This document shows, piece after piece, positions 50,485 through 63,645 of a stretch of DNA of 64,000 nucleotides. Under the pieces are notes generated by a model that saw nothing but the letters and a program-made list of their open reading frames with translations, searched no databases and was not told the origin of the DNA. The translations under genes were made by a program, and so were the position numbers. Numbering within the stretch: position 1 is the first letter of the stretch; every line of letters starts with the position of its first letter. This DNA is from Gavia stellata (lineage: Eukaryota; Chordata; Aves; Gaviiformes; Gaviidae): assembly GCF_030936135.1 (NCBI RefSeq), contig NC_082603.1, positions 20,240,880 to 20,304,879 of the forward strand, given 5' to 3'.

Positions 50485-50509
50485 ATTGCAAAAAGAGAAG
50501 TGTTTACAT
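50485..50509 (+). promoter_or_regulatory. VTG2: C/EBP-like and FOXA-like sites, proximal VTG2 promoter
   Basis: ATTGCAAA at 50485-50492 is a C/EBP half-palindrome match. TGTTTACAT at 50501-50509 matches the forkhead consensus. They lie about 100-117 bases before the start. The pairing fits liver-restricted expression, but motif matches this short occur by chance. Confidence 0.5.
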
Positions 50510-50547
50510 AAACTGATAAAAAACTTGAGAATTCAGCAGAATACAGC

Positions 50548-50553
50548 CACGTG
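50548..50553 (+). promoter_or_regulatory. VTG2: CACGTG E-box
   Basis: A perfect CACGTG sits at about -54, just upstream of the TATA-like box. It could bind USF/MYC-type bHLH-ZIP factors. Motif only. Confidence 0.4.
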
Positions 50554-50570
50554 TTCCTGAGCTTTCTTCC

Positions 50571-50576
50571 ATAAAA
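50571..50576 (+). promoter_or_regulatory. VTG2: VTG2 TATA-like box
   Basis: ATAAAA lies 31 bases before the inferred start (A at 50602 in CATTCACC). The resulting 13-base leader to ATG 50615 agrees with the very short leader known for chicken vitellogenin II. Confidence 0.8.
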
Positions 50577-50601
50577 GTCTCACCATGTCTGGCAGAGCCC
50601 C

Positions 50602-50614
50602 ATTCACCTTCACT
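50602..50614 (+). other. VTG2: VTG2 5' UTR (13 bases)
   Basis: ATTCACCTTCACT between the inferred start site and ATG. It is nearly the same as the chicken leader as I recall it. A sits at -3 of the start codon. Confidence 0.7.
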
Positions 50615-50654
50615 ATGAGGGGAGTCATACTGGCACTAGCACTCACCTTTGTAG
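50615..50654 (+). CDS. VTG2: VTG2 exon 1 coding part (residues 1-13)
   Basis: Encodes the signal peptide start [13 protein letters not shown] and one base of the next codon, then a GTAAGC donor. Confidence 0.95.
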
Positions 50655-53600
50655 GTAAGCCTACATATCCCTTCTTCATCTCTCTTTCCCAAAATTTCCT
50701 TAAGTTCAGTGGCAACAGCTGGATCTAGACTGAATGTTGCTCATCTGGTTTTTCATCTCTTTTTGCAGGTAGCCAGAAGTTTGACATTGGTAAGTAAATG
50801 TCCTTCTATAACCTTCTTTCGGTGACTTTGTTGTGATTTCTATTTTTTAGAACATGCTTGCAAGTATTGTGAAAATGGCTATTACTCCCCACAGACCCTG
50901 GATTCAGCAGCAGAAAGAGCCACTTGTACAGCTATGAAGGCTGGGTGTTGAATGGGCTTCAAGAAAAAAGTTTAGCCAAAGTCGGTGTGCGCTTGAGCAG
51001 CAAACTAGAGATCAGTGGGCTGTCAGAGAACGCTTACGTCCTCAAGGTACCATGTCTTCCAAACATACCATGCAACAGTGAACTATAAATTGCAGTCATA
51101 ATTGCATCTGGCTAATCTGTGGTTTAGGAAAGCTGTAGGAAACACAACAGGAGACTTAGCGCTGTAGATGTCAGAGAATGATCTGCAAGCTAAAGTTTCA
51201 GAAGTGACAAGTGATTTGGCATCCAGTCACTTACCAGCGTCTGTTGTGGAAATTGTTCATAGCAGGTGTTCCTCAAGACTTTGTGTTGGAAACAGAGATG
51301 CCAAAATCAGGGGTTCTGTTAGAATACGGTTATTTTTAACTCAGGCACCCAAGCCTGCTCTGAGTTTAAGATTTTATTCTAGTCTCAACACACATTTCCA
51401 ACTTCTGTGGGAAGCCAGGACTTGGGTACATAAAATCATTGTCATGCAGGTGATTAATAAACATGGACTTAAAAAGTGATAAAGCTAAAGATAAAAAGTG
51501 GTAAATGATAAAAGAAAGATTTAAAAATGAAAGGCATCAAAAAGGAGCATGTAATAATATTCAGTGTTTGGCTAATGCAGTAAAAGATCTGTACATGTGA
51601 AATCATGCCACTGCCGACATGAGTAGAGATTACCGGACCCTTCCAAAACAAGTATGTTTCAGAAAAATACTTCTATTTGTCCGTTTAATTTAGTTACAAA
51701 TCAGAGCTTCTTTTTTGGGCACTGAGTTCAGTGACAAAGCTCTCACTGGTTGTAGTTGAGCTGTAGATCTTCTTTCATTGATGAGGGCAAGATGTCAAGA
51801 GTATGGGCTAGGGTTTGCATTTCGCACTATAGTCTTCATCCTGAAATTCTTGTGTGGTGTGCACCAGGCTGTGGTCTGAGACACCTAAACCGGCAGACAC
51901 TTTCCCAAAGTTAATGGGGTTGCTTCTGATTTACATTGTGTCTCAGTACGCAGGGGGGGCAAGTTTTATAAATACATCGTTCATTATTAAAAGAAACAAA
52001 TTGGCTTGATTTAAGCAATTCAGAAATATGAATCAAATATAGCAACTAGTTTAGTCAAAAAAAATTTGCAAGGGGATGAGTTAAAATGAAACATTCTAAA
52101 ACTCTATTTTTTTGACATTTAGAATGATACACACTTTTTAAATGCTAAATTTTACCTACAGCAGAATATTTATTTTAAGGCTGAAAAAATAGGGAAATTT
52201 TATTTGCATTTTTTTAATTACTTTTTGAATCAGCCTTTCTCCCTATAGAGTTAATGCAAGTAAAATGTTTAAAATGTCCCTGGGAGATAATAGCGATACG
52301 TTAACTGCTTCTGTAAGATAAAATAACACTGCTGAGCCCACAGGGTTTATACTGGTTTTACAATAGTGTAAGCAAGAGACAAAAGAATAAACTGCTGTAT
52401 GAATTGCTAAGCCTATATTTGGAAGGAAAGGCTATTCAACTAGTGATTATGTTAATTTCTTCCAATCGGTTTGCATATTTAGTACCAGAGTAATTTTATT
52501 TACATAAGTATCTCTTCTTAATTTCCTCTCAGATCCGCTCTCCACAATTTGAGGAATACAATGGCATCTGGCCCAGGGACCCATTTACTCGATCTTCCAA
52601 AATCACTCAAGTGGTTTCTTCGTGTTTTACCCGGCCCTTCAAGTTTGAATACAATAGTGGACGGATTGGAAACATTTATGGCCCAGAAGACTGCCCTGAT
52701 ATGTGTATTAACATAGTGAGAGGAATACTGAACATGATGCAGATAACCATTAAAAAGTCACAGAATGTGTATGAATTGCAAGAGGTTTGTTTTTTCCGTT
52801 CTAAAACTACTTTACTGAAAGGATGTGTTCTGTTTAGGTGCTCTTCCTTCAAGTTTCTGTTTATTTGCATCTACTTTCAAGTGTTCATCATCAAAAAAAG
52901 TAATTTTTTATTCACACAGAAGAAAATGTGTGCATACGTGTTGAACGAATTATGAGAGCTGGATTCTTTTTAAGACATCTGTCTTTAAGACTTAAAATGA
53001 AATCCTGTGAAGAAAAAAGAATTATTAGCTATGAATGTATTTGTTATGTGGCTTCCCTGATACAGCTTGATCCATTTTATTTGTTCATTGTTGATATTAA
53101 TTAATTGATTACTTTTTCATTTTAAACTCAGTCCCCTGACTGAGTATTGTTCACGTGTCTGTTTTTCAGTTCAATACAATTAATTGTGAGTAATGGCAAC
53201 AGGTTTCAAAACATAATTAAGACTGTTCAGTAGGTCCTTGCCCTCCTACTGCTCCTTCAGAATCTTCGTTCAATAAAACTACTTCTCATGCAGTGAAATC
53301 CTGATATAATTGGGAAGTCTCATTATCTCTATTGATGTGCACAGGCTGGAATTGGAGGGGTTTGCCATACAAGGTACGTCATCCAGGAAGACAGGAAGAA
53401 CAGCCGAGTCTCCGTTACCAAAACCGTAGACCAAAATAATTGCCAGGAAAAGGTGAAGAAGAGTGTCGGAATGGCTTACATCTATCCTTGTCCTGTCGAC
53501 GTGATGGTACGTGAAATGTGAAAAGATCTTCCTAATTAGCAGCACGGCCATTCTGTTCCGATTCACTCTTTGGGTCTCTCTGTCCTCCTCCAGAAGGAAA

Positions 53601-56600
53601 GGCTCATAAAAGGGACTGCGGCTTTCTCCTACAAACTGAAGCAGTCAGACAGTGGTACCCTGATCACAGAAGTAGTGTCGCAGCAGGTGTATCAGATCTC
53701 ACCACTCAGTGAACCGACCGGTGTCGCTGTCGTGGAAGCAAGGTAGGTGGGACATGGGCTTGCTTCACAAAGTCAGAATAATTATAGATTCTGGCAGTCC
53801 CTTTCACCCCCAGTTGAAGTGAAATGAGAATTGAGCTCCACACAAGTTGGGTAAAGCTGCGAGTACTTATACTGGGGGTTTCCACACTCCTAAAAATTCA
53901 GTGAACCATTCTTTATTTCTACCCTGGTGAACCTGGCACTACAATTACGTGGAAGAAAAGGAGAAAGGCTCTTTTGCTCACTTATACCATAAGAATGCGA
54001 CTTTACTATTCTGTCCTGAAAAAGGGCTAATTTATAGTGTCAGGAGGAAGATGGTGCACATCATAGAAATAAGATCACTGATGACACTGTCGGTAGCTCA
54101 TTTGGAAGACAGCAGTTTAGCACCTCAGAAACTATTTAGTTGTAGATAACTCTAATACTATTTTGTTCCAATTAGAAGGCTTTATCCATTAGCAAACCAT
54201 AAGATTTTACTGTGATAAGAAAAATTATTAAAGAGTAAAACCGGTACTGTCACAGTATCGCTGAACCAACAAACAGCCAAGGCAGAGGAAGAGAGCTAAT
54301 TCATTCCTCCCGTGACACTTGTCTCTTGACAGACAACAACTCACCTTGCTTGAAGTGCGAAGCGAACGGGGGAGTGCCCCGGACATTTCCATGCAGAGCT
54401 ACGGAAGCCTTCGCTACCACTTCCCATCAGCATTGCCACAGATGCCAGTGCAGCTAATCAAGACGAAAAACCCCGAGCAACGGGTATAGTATTTTAGGTC
54501 TTCAAATTGTTTTCCTAATAAAAAAACTAATAAAAGATTAATGACCATAAATTCCAAAGGATTTAATAATGCATGCTCTCTCTCTCTCGTGTTTTGTAAC
54601 AGATAGTAGAAACATTGCAACACATAGTCCTGAATAACCAACAGGATTTCCATGACGATGTTCCATACAGATTCTTGGAGCTTGTCCAGCTCTGCCGGAT
54701 AGCAAGTGCTGATACTCTTGAGTCCATCTGGAGACAATTTTCAGATAAACCCCGCTACAGGTATTTCATTGTATCAACTTATAAGAAACTTTTCAATTTT
54801 TGGAGAATTGAGAGCTAAAATGAAGGATTTTTTTTAACCTGCTTGCAGGCGATGGCTGCTGAGTGCAGTTTCTGCAACAGGCACCGCAGAAGCACTCAAA
54901 TTCATTAAGACCAGAATTCGCAATGATGACCTTAACTACCTTCAGACTCTTCTAAGTGTTTCTTTTGCTCTCCATTTAATAAAAGCTGATGAACACACCG
55001 TTCCAATAGCAGCAGTGAGTAAATCCGTGTGAATCTTTCCTATCTGATAACAAAAGGAATGATAATTGATGACAACCTTTGATTATAAAGTACATTAGAA
55101 ACTGGATTCTCCTCTCATGTACACCAATTTTGTGCAAATGTTGAACCACGAATTTCTTTTGGCACTACACACATGAGAGGAGACGCAGTCCTGTGTTGTC
55201 ATTTTGCTACATGGATATTTTCTGAGAGTAATTCCCATTTTAGTTTGCTGGGATCACACATCACGCCTTCTACAGACAAAAATTTATCCACTTCAGTCTC
55301 TTACTTCTGAAACAAATGGTGATTTGTGTGTTGTGTCATTTGAATAGCTCTTTTAAATGCAAAGTATTCCTATAAACTAGCAAGTGCTGCAAGGGAAAGT
55401 ATTAGTGCAAACATCAAATATTTTGACACTATAATGAATCGTTTATTGTGAACAGGATTTTTCCCATCTCTAGTCAATATTATTATTCTCAAATAGGAAA
55501 AAAGGATATGATGTGAGCGCGCATCATTAATTTAATTGATTTACACATTGTTCTAAGGATATTCCATTTATAAATCGATGTTTACCCATAATCTTTATAT
55601 TTTCAGTGTTATGCTCAGTTGAGGAAAATCAAAATGGTGCTGTGTAAACTTAGATATATGCTTATTTATATTGAAACTAGTGGGGAATTATGATCCTTAG
55701 TGAAGCTTGCAAATAAAATGCCTACACACTTACTTAATTTGTGTGGATGTGAACAATAACCATTCTGAAAATGCTCCCCTCAGATAAGCTCTGATGATTT
55801 TCCTGCTCTGAAAGCTATGTCAAGCACTGTATTAAATACCAAATTATTTTTTTCCCCCTTTTTTCCCCCCAGGATTTAATGACCAGTTCTCGAATTCAGA
55901 AAAGTCCCATGCTTCAGCAAGTCGCCTCCTTGGGATACAGTTCTGTGGTCAATAGATACTGTTCTCAGTCCTCAGCTTGTCCTAAAGAAGCTCTTCAGGT
56001 TGGTGGCTTTTTCTCTGGTTGTTCTTAATAGCTTAGTAATGTTCATTACATTAGCTTAATTCTTTTAAGATAGAGTATAAAAATGGCAATTGGACTTACA
56101 AATACATATTTCATAGGTCTCCTTCAGAACAAAGGCAATGAATCTTTTTAACAATGTAGATACTTGCTTCATCATTGAAAACTGTTTTCACATTGTAAGG
56201 TAAAATCCTGAGAGAAGCCATAACTGAGTAATTTTATTAAAACCAGTTGGTTTATTGTGATAGGCTTTTCAGCGGGTAAGGGGACAATCTATACATTAGG
56301 AAGAAAAGACTGAACTGTGCTTTGCCTATAGCCCATCCACGACCTGGCAGATGAAGCGATCAGCAGGGGCCGTGAAGACAAAATGAAATTAGCTCTGAAG
56401 TGCATTGGTAACATGGGAGAACCAGCCAGCATCAAGCGCATCCTGAAGTTCCTTCCCATATCTTCATCCAGTGCTTCTGATATCCCCATCCACATTCAGA
56501 TTGATGCCATAACAGCCTTGAGAAAAATAGCTTGGAAGGACCCCAAAACAGTAAGTATGATCTGTCAGAGATCTCTTTACTCAGTGAATTAGAGAATCTA

Positions 56601-59600
56601 TACTGTAAAGGCTAATGAATTTAATGGTATCATGTCTGTGGATTTAGCATGTCTTAAAAAAAGGATTATTTTTAAGAATAACACAATACAATTTTATATT
56701 TCAGCTGATGTTTTCTGCTAAGCTTTAATAACTGTTAGTCAGTAGGAAGCTTCCAGAAGGATATCAGCAGTGTTTCATTAGTTATCTGTCATAACCAATG
56801 AAGTCCTGTGCTAGTTATGCATGGTGGAAATTTAGCCACCTAAAAGTCAGACATAGAATTTAACCTGCCTCGATACGCAAGAGGAGAGAGACACTTTCTG
56901 TTGACCTCCTGGGCAAAATGTCGACATTGCTCTGTCTCTTTTAGACCCTTCCCTTGAGGTTGGATGAGTCTCCACTGACCTCCTGCTGAGGTTGCTGGCA
57001 CGGTGAGCTTAGGCAAGACTCCTGCCTTTCAGATGGTTTAGATACAGAAGCTATATGAGACAGCATCCACTCAGACTGTCTTTGGCGAGCTGCTGAAGCT
57101 CCCCTTTTAAAAGTGGTCTAAAATAGTGAAGCATGCTCACCGAGTCAGGGGGGTTACTCCAAAGAATGAATCTATCTTACTATCTACCATTGTTTCTTCT
57201 GAAGTTATTCACCAATCTTTGAATGGCAGTAATGCAAAAAGCTATGCTGATGTCTTTTTGATGGTGGTGGGTTGACCCAATACATTCATACATGGACATT
57301 TATTTCAGATTCAGTGCCCACCCTTCTCCATGGGGCTGTTCCTCCATGGCCCCTTCAGTTGTCTTAATAAAATGGTGTGGAACCGTGCAGTAAAATCAGG
57401 AAACCTTTCTGCAGGGACAGTGACCCCCTCTCCCATATTTCTTGTGGGTTACGTGTGGATCCAGTCTGCAAAAAAAAGTCTCAATTATGGGTAATTCCAG
57501 GCACTGCTTTCTCTCTGCAGGTGCAGGGATATCTCATCCAGATACTTGCAGACCAGTCACTTCCCCCCGAAGTGCGAATGATGGCTTGTGCTGTTATCTT
57601 TGAGACAAGGCCTGCCCTTCCTTTAATAACAACGATAGCTAATGTGGCAATGAAGGAGAGCAATTTGCAAGTGGCCAGTTTCGTGTACTCCCACATGAAG
57701 GCTTTGTCGAAGAGCAGGTTGCCATACATGTACAACATGTAAGTAGAGACAGGAATGAAGTGGGTGACCTTCTGTGAATCATAAGGTCTGTTACATTCTT
57801 GTTAGTGAGCACTGCATGTGCTGACAAACTGAATTCAGTTTATATTCTGATGGCGTGCAGCTTATTTCTGGATATTTTTACCTTTCTCATTTTGTTTAGA
57901 TCTTCGGCTTGCAATATCGCCCTTAAGCTGCTGGCCCCCAAACTGGACAGGCTGAGCTATCGGTATAGCAAGGTCATGCGTATTGGTGGTTACTTTGGTG
58001 AGTAAAAGCGTTTCAGAGACAAGGAAACTTTCACTTCAGAAATCCATTCTTAAGAGACATTAAGTCCTTTGGAGAAATATGGCATTCTGTGTCTCAATAT
58101 GAAATCGAATTAAAAGTGACAGTCATGTATTTAAAAGTGCATGAGTAGCCATTTATTAATTTGGGCCTAAACAGTTAAAATTTATGTAATGATGTATCTT
58201 AGAGTTGGCAATGGAAAAAGCTGCAGAAATATGATCTTGAATGATAAGCAGAATGGTTAGGAAAAAGATGTGTCTTTTGTTTACTTCTGCCATAGATAAC
58301 TATAAAGTTGGTGTTGCTGGAGATGTCTTTGTTATGAACAGCCCTGGAACAATGTTCCCATCAGCAATAATTTCCAAGCTGACAGCATATTCTGCAGGGT
58401 CAGTGGCTGATTTAGTGGAGGTAAATATTTACCTAAATTAATACTAAAGCAAATGCAAATTAAAATTGACTTTTAAGTTTCTTCTCTGTAAGTATGTTTC
58501 AGATTGCTCCTTCTCGTGCTGTTTTGGTAGGTTGGTGTCCGTGTGGAAGGCCTCACAGATGTCATCATGAAACGAAATATCCCGTTTGCTGAATATCCCA
58601 CATACAAAAAGATAAAGGAGATTGGAAAAGCTGTAGGTATTTTCAGTAATGCAATGTGGGGGTTATACGAACGGGTATTCAGTGAGGCTTCTCGTACTAG
58701 TTAAGCCCTGTCTCAGAAGGTAAACTGCCCGCCTACCAGTCAGCTCGAGTATTTCTGTGAGAGAGAGATCTGCAGGGGGGCTGCAGGGGACATTACCCTA
58801 CGATGGTCGTGATAGCTTCTGCAAATTCTCGCTCTGGCCCTGCCTCCCCCCACCTCATATATGGCTGCAGAAGGAGCAAGGGAGGAGAGGGGGGAGGCAG
58901 CCATTGCAGCACGGTGTGCGTGTCTTATGCTTGGCAGGCTTCCTCCTCCCTCCCTTCAACTACCTCACTTAGTTTACAAGAATATACCTTTGTCTTCAAG
59001 AGAAAAGGTGATTTGTTGCTGTGCTTTCAAACTGGGTTTAGTAGTAGTAATGGCCCAGACCCTCTGCGTAAGTGTTATTTCATAGGAATACAAAACACTG
59101 GACAGGAGGCTATTGGTGGGCATCTCAGTGGCAGGGAATAAGTCTGAATTAGTGACACTGTGCTATTTACCAAGCAGCAATGGAAAGCTGTAGCTTGGTT
59201 AGTGATGGGTTTGATCGCCTTGCTGAGTTACCATTTGCAGAGTGATGCATTAAGGAACTTTGCTTGTTTCTTTTATCTCTTCCCTAGCTGCTGGGATGGA
59301 AGGAGCTGCCAGCAGAAACCCCCTTGATATCAGCCTACTTGAAACTATTTGGCCAAGAGCTGGCCTACGTCAACATCAATAAGGAAGTCCTGCATCAGGC
59401 TATGAAGGTACCAGGGATCCCTACTTTTCTTTGCAAGTTTGGAGGCCATTATACTTTTATATCCCAGCCTCTTGGATCTCTGTTTTACTGCAGACTGTGC
59501 TAGAGCCTGCTGACAGGAACACAGTGATGAAGAGAATCGCCAGCCAAATCCGCAATGGCATTGCAGGACAATGGACACAGCCAGTGTGGCTGGGAGAGCT

Positions 59601-62600
59601 GCGATACATCATTCCTACCTGTACCGGTCTGCCGCTGGAGTACGGGTCATACACGACTGCTCTGGCACGTGCGGCAGTCAGCGGTGAGTGGGGAAGTACG
59701 CGATCAGCTGTGTGAGCTCTGAGCAGGGGATGAGAGGGACAGGCTAAGAGGGGCTGGAGAAAGAAGTGGAAAACCAGGAAGTTAGAAAAAGAACTAATTT
59801 TTGTAGTGGAGGGGAGGTAGTGAAGATGTTTGAAGAGAAGCTGGACACGGCTGATTTCTGCCTCATCTTTGTATGGATTGATGACAGAGGAGGTGAGGTG
59901 GGAATCTGGGAAACCAGAGAGAGAAAGGTCACGGCATTCTAGGCCAGAAGAAACAAGAGCTGCATGGGGAGCTGACTGCAGACATGGGCAGAAGGGGTGG
60001 CTCCTGAGAGATGCACACACAAGCTAAGCAGGATTCAATGGTCAATTAAACAGAGAAGAAAGTAGAAGACAATCAAAATAGAACTACCAGTAACATTAGA
60101 GAGGGCAGGAAGAGAAGAGGGCTTGTGAATAGAGACAGAGAGTTCTGTTTTAGCTGAATAAATACTCAAGTACAAATACTTATCAAGAAGTTAAATCAGT
60201 GATCATACTGTTTGTTGCACAGCAGACTTAATTTAGGCAAAATTTTATGACCCTTCCTTTTGCTGACACCACATAAGGAATGAAGGGTGAAGTACATGTA
60301 CTTGTGCTCTTTTTACAAGTCTCGTTATGTGCCCACTCTTGGCTGCTCTCGGTTTTTCGTTTGTTAGTTTGTTTTAACAGCATCTTTGAATACCCACCTG
60401 TCCTTCACCTGGGATGGAGTAACGAACTCATGCAAGTGTATAGGCTGGGCATCCCCCAGAGAGAAAGCAGTTTTGCAGAAAAGGGCCAGGGAGGCCTGGG
60501 GACAAGCTGGTACAGTGAATCAGCAGTGTGCTCTTGTGGTGATGAAGGCCAACTGCACCATTGGCTGCAACAGAAAGAGCAGAGCTAGCACGGAAATTAT
60601 TTTCCCCCTCTACTTAGCACATCTGAGGCTGCATCTGGAGTACAATGTCCAGTTTTGGGTCCCCGGTACAAGAAAGATGTTCACACTTGATGTGAGGGAA
60701 GATTGAAGAGCAGGGTTTGTTTAGCTTGGTTGCCTGTCATTCACTCTGTCTTCTGGATCCATGCATTTCTGAAATTTTAATGTTATACTAATTAACAAAC
60801 TTTCAATTTGGGTCAGCTCTTTATTTTCTTACTATATTTTTATCTGCAATTTCAATGTTGCATCAGAACCTTTGCCTACAGAACAAGCTTTCTGTATATT
60901 TTCAGTATTTTCCAGACTCATAAAAGATCTCACGTACCCCAAAGTCTGTCTTGTTTTCCAGCCATATTTGTTGTATTAACAAAAATAGTACCTCTTCCTT
61001 AAAACTTTGTCTTGCTTAAATTCAAATCCTTTCTTTCACTTTTACCATTTTTAAATGTTGTTCTGTTGTTTGCAGTTGATGGAAAGATCACCCCCCCTTT
61101 AACTGGAGATTTTAGACCTTCCCAGTTGCTTGAATCCACGATACAGATTCGGTCTGACATAAACCCAAGGTATGGCAGCTTTCTAAGGCTTTACATATGA
61201 CGGAGGGGTTTTATGAAAAGGCAGAACCACGTGTTAAAAACCAGCACCTTTCTTACATCTGACCGCTTCACTCTGTTTCAGCTTATACGTCCATACAGTT
61301 GCAACAATGGGTGTCAACACAGAATACTTTCAACATGCTGTTGAAATTCAAGGCAAGGTCCTGACAAGAGTGCCAATGAAGTTTGATGCCAAGATAGACG
61401 TGAAGCTGAAAAACATTAAGATTGAAACAAATCCATGCCATGAGGAAACGGAGATAGTGGTTGGAAGGTACGGTAGCGTTACTTCAGAATACTTCCTCTT
61501 GCTGAACGTTCACTATTCGCTGACTTCTTACGGAGGTTTCTAGATAGGTAGGGTGACTTTTCAGTGTGTTGCAGAACCTTTGGGACAAAGAGCAAGGGCA
61601 AGAAATAAGGGAGTTAAAAGTCAAACAATGCCTAAATTATTTAGGAGTTTAATTTTTATTTTAATTTGTTTATTATTATTACATTATTTTTATGATTTTT
61701 TATTTTTATTTATTATTTAATGTCTTTTAGGGGTTTTAATTTTTAATTTTAAATTAATGCCTTTCATGCTTTGGAAATTTGTTTAAAATTATCCAGATTT
61801 TGAAATCTTCCTGTGATATAAGAAACTGATGTTTGTCATGAACTCTTATTTGTCTTTAACGATATTTGTACTTTTAGTTGCATTTACAATCCCTGTGTTC
61901 AAACAACATACCTCTGTTCTGTCACATGATACTGACAGGGTCGTATTTCATTTAATCCAAAGACAAGGGGTCGGAATAATTCATCATTCTTTGTGCATAT
62001 CTCAACAGACATAAGGCTTTTGCTGTATCAAGAAATATAGGAGAACTAGGTGTTGAAAAGAGGACCTCAATTCTCCCAGGAGATGCTTCATCAAATATTG
62101 TGGAAGAACCTTTCAAACCATCAGAGAGAGCTTCCAGTGAAGGTTTCACAATGGTAACCTGTTCCTTTTTGCTTATATAGTAATATTTACCCTCTCTGTG
62201 ATGCATGTCTGCAGTTTTACTCTTGCCTATGATATGCTCGCAGTGGTATTCATATACTCATCTCCAATGCAGCAAGGAGCTGACAGCACGCCAAGGAAAC
62301 ATGCCCATAGCTCTCAAGAGGATCTTCGCCACGGCACAGGAAGAAAAACTCATAAACAAGACATTTGCATCAAACTGCATCATCTTGGTTGTCAGCTCTG
62401 CTTTTCCAGAAGGTCACGAGATGCCAGTTTCCTAAAAAATACATATTTGCACAGATTAATTGGAGAACATGAAGCTAAAATAGTCTTGATGCCAGGTACA
62501 ATATTGAGCACAAGCCTTGTTGTCTTAGGTTTGTTGGTGCTATTTGAAGCAGTATAACCTTCTAATGCGTGCAATTGGTGTGTAGTTCAAACAGATACTG

Positions 62601-63613
62601 ATATTGACAAAATTCAGCTGGAGATTCAGGCAGGATCCAGAGCAGCTTCCAAAATAATTCATGTGGTAAACTCGGAGTCTGAGGAAGAGGATGAGTCATC
62701 TCCGTATGAGGACATTCAAGCTAAACTGAAGAAGATTCTAGGCATCGACAATGTGTTCAAGGTGAGAGACTTTGAGGAAGGGAGGGGGGAATATTTTCCC
62801 ATAAATGAAGCCAAGGGTTTGAAGTTCAGTGTGGAAAGCTGGCATGGGAAAGCAAGGATGGGGCTGGTTTGAAAGGTGCCAGTGCCAGGCCTGTCAGCCA
62901 GTGCCACATCTGGAGGGATTGATCCTACGGGGTGTGTCCAGCTGGGGCTGCTCCTCCATGCAGGGGTAGATTTCAGCTGGGCGGAGTGGATCTAAGGGAG
63001 GTCTGCAGCTTCCGCAGTGAGCGAGGCAGGGAAGTTGTATTTCCTTGAAAGGCTGATGTGAGCAGCTTGTCTGACACCCAGAGAAGTTTTACTTTGTAAA
63101 TACAGAACCAGATGGATCCCCTCTCTTGCACTTTCCTTTGAACTGTTTTTGCAGGTTGCAAATAAAACACGACACCGGAAGAAGCAACCATCTAAGAAAG
63201 GAAACACTATGCTAACAGAGCTTGGAACAGACCCCAATGCAAAAAATCCCTCCAGCTCATCTTCTGCCTCCTCAACTGTCTCCTCTTCTTCTTCGTCATC
63301 TGCTGCTTCTCCTGATCGTAAAAAAGCCGTGGATGAAGATGAGAATGATCAAGTAAAGCAAGCGAGAAACAAAAATACAAGCAGCAGGAGCAGCAGCAGG
63401 AGCAGTAGCAGGAGCAGTAGCAGGAGTAGCAGCAGCAGTAGCAGGAGTAGCAGCAGCAGTAGCAGGAGCAGTAGCAGTAGCAGCAGCAGCAGCAAGAGCA
63501 GCAGCAGCAGCAAAAGTAGCAGTAGTAGTAGTAGGAGCAGCAGCAGCAGCAGCAGGAAGTCATTGAGGCACCGTAGCCATGGGCATCACTCAAGATATCT
63601 GAATGGCAGCAGT

Positions 63614-63645
<32 letters not shown>

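Noticed and set aside
52785-52955. Continuation of VTG2 exon 4 frame past 52784
   Set aside because: The frame runs on into intron sequence; GAG|GTTTGT is a donor and the next family residues (AGIGG) are found in the exon at 53345.
57250-57480. Possible endogenous-retrovirus LTR in VTG2 intron 11, suggested by GGTGGTGGGTTGACCC
   Set aside because: Only this short start resembles bird LTR sequence; no matching end, primer site or target duplication could be seen.
61468-61543. Continuation of VTG2 exon 19 frame past 61467
   Set aside because: The read-through residues do not match vitellogenin, while the exon at 62009 supplies the expected [12 protein letters not shown].
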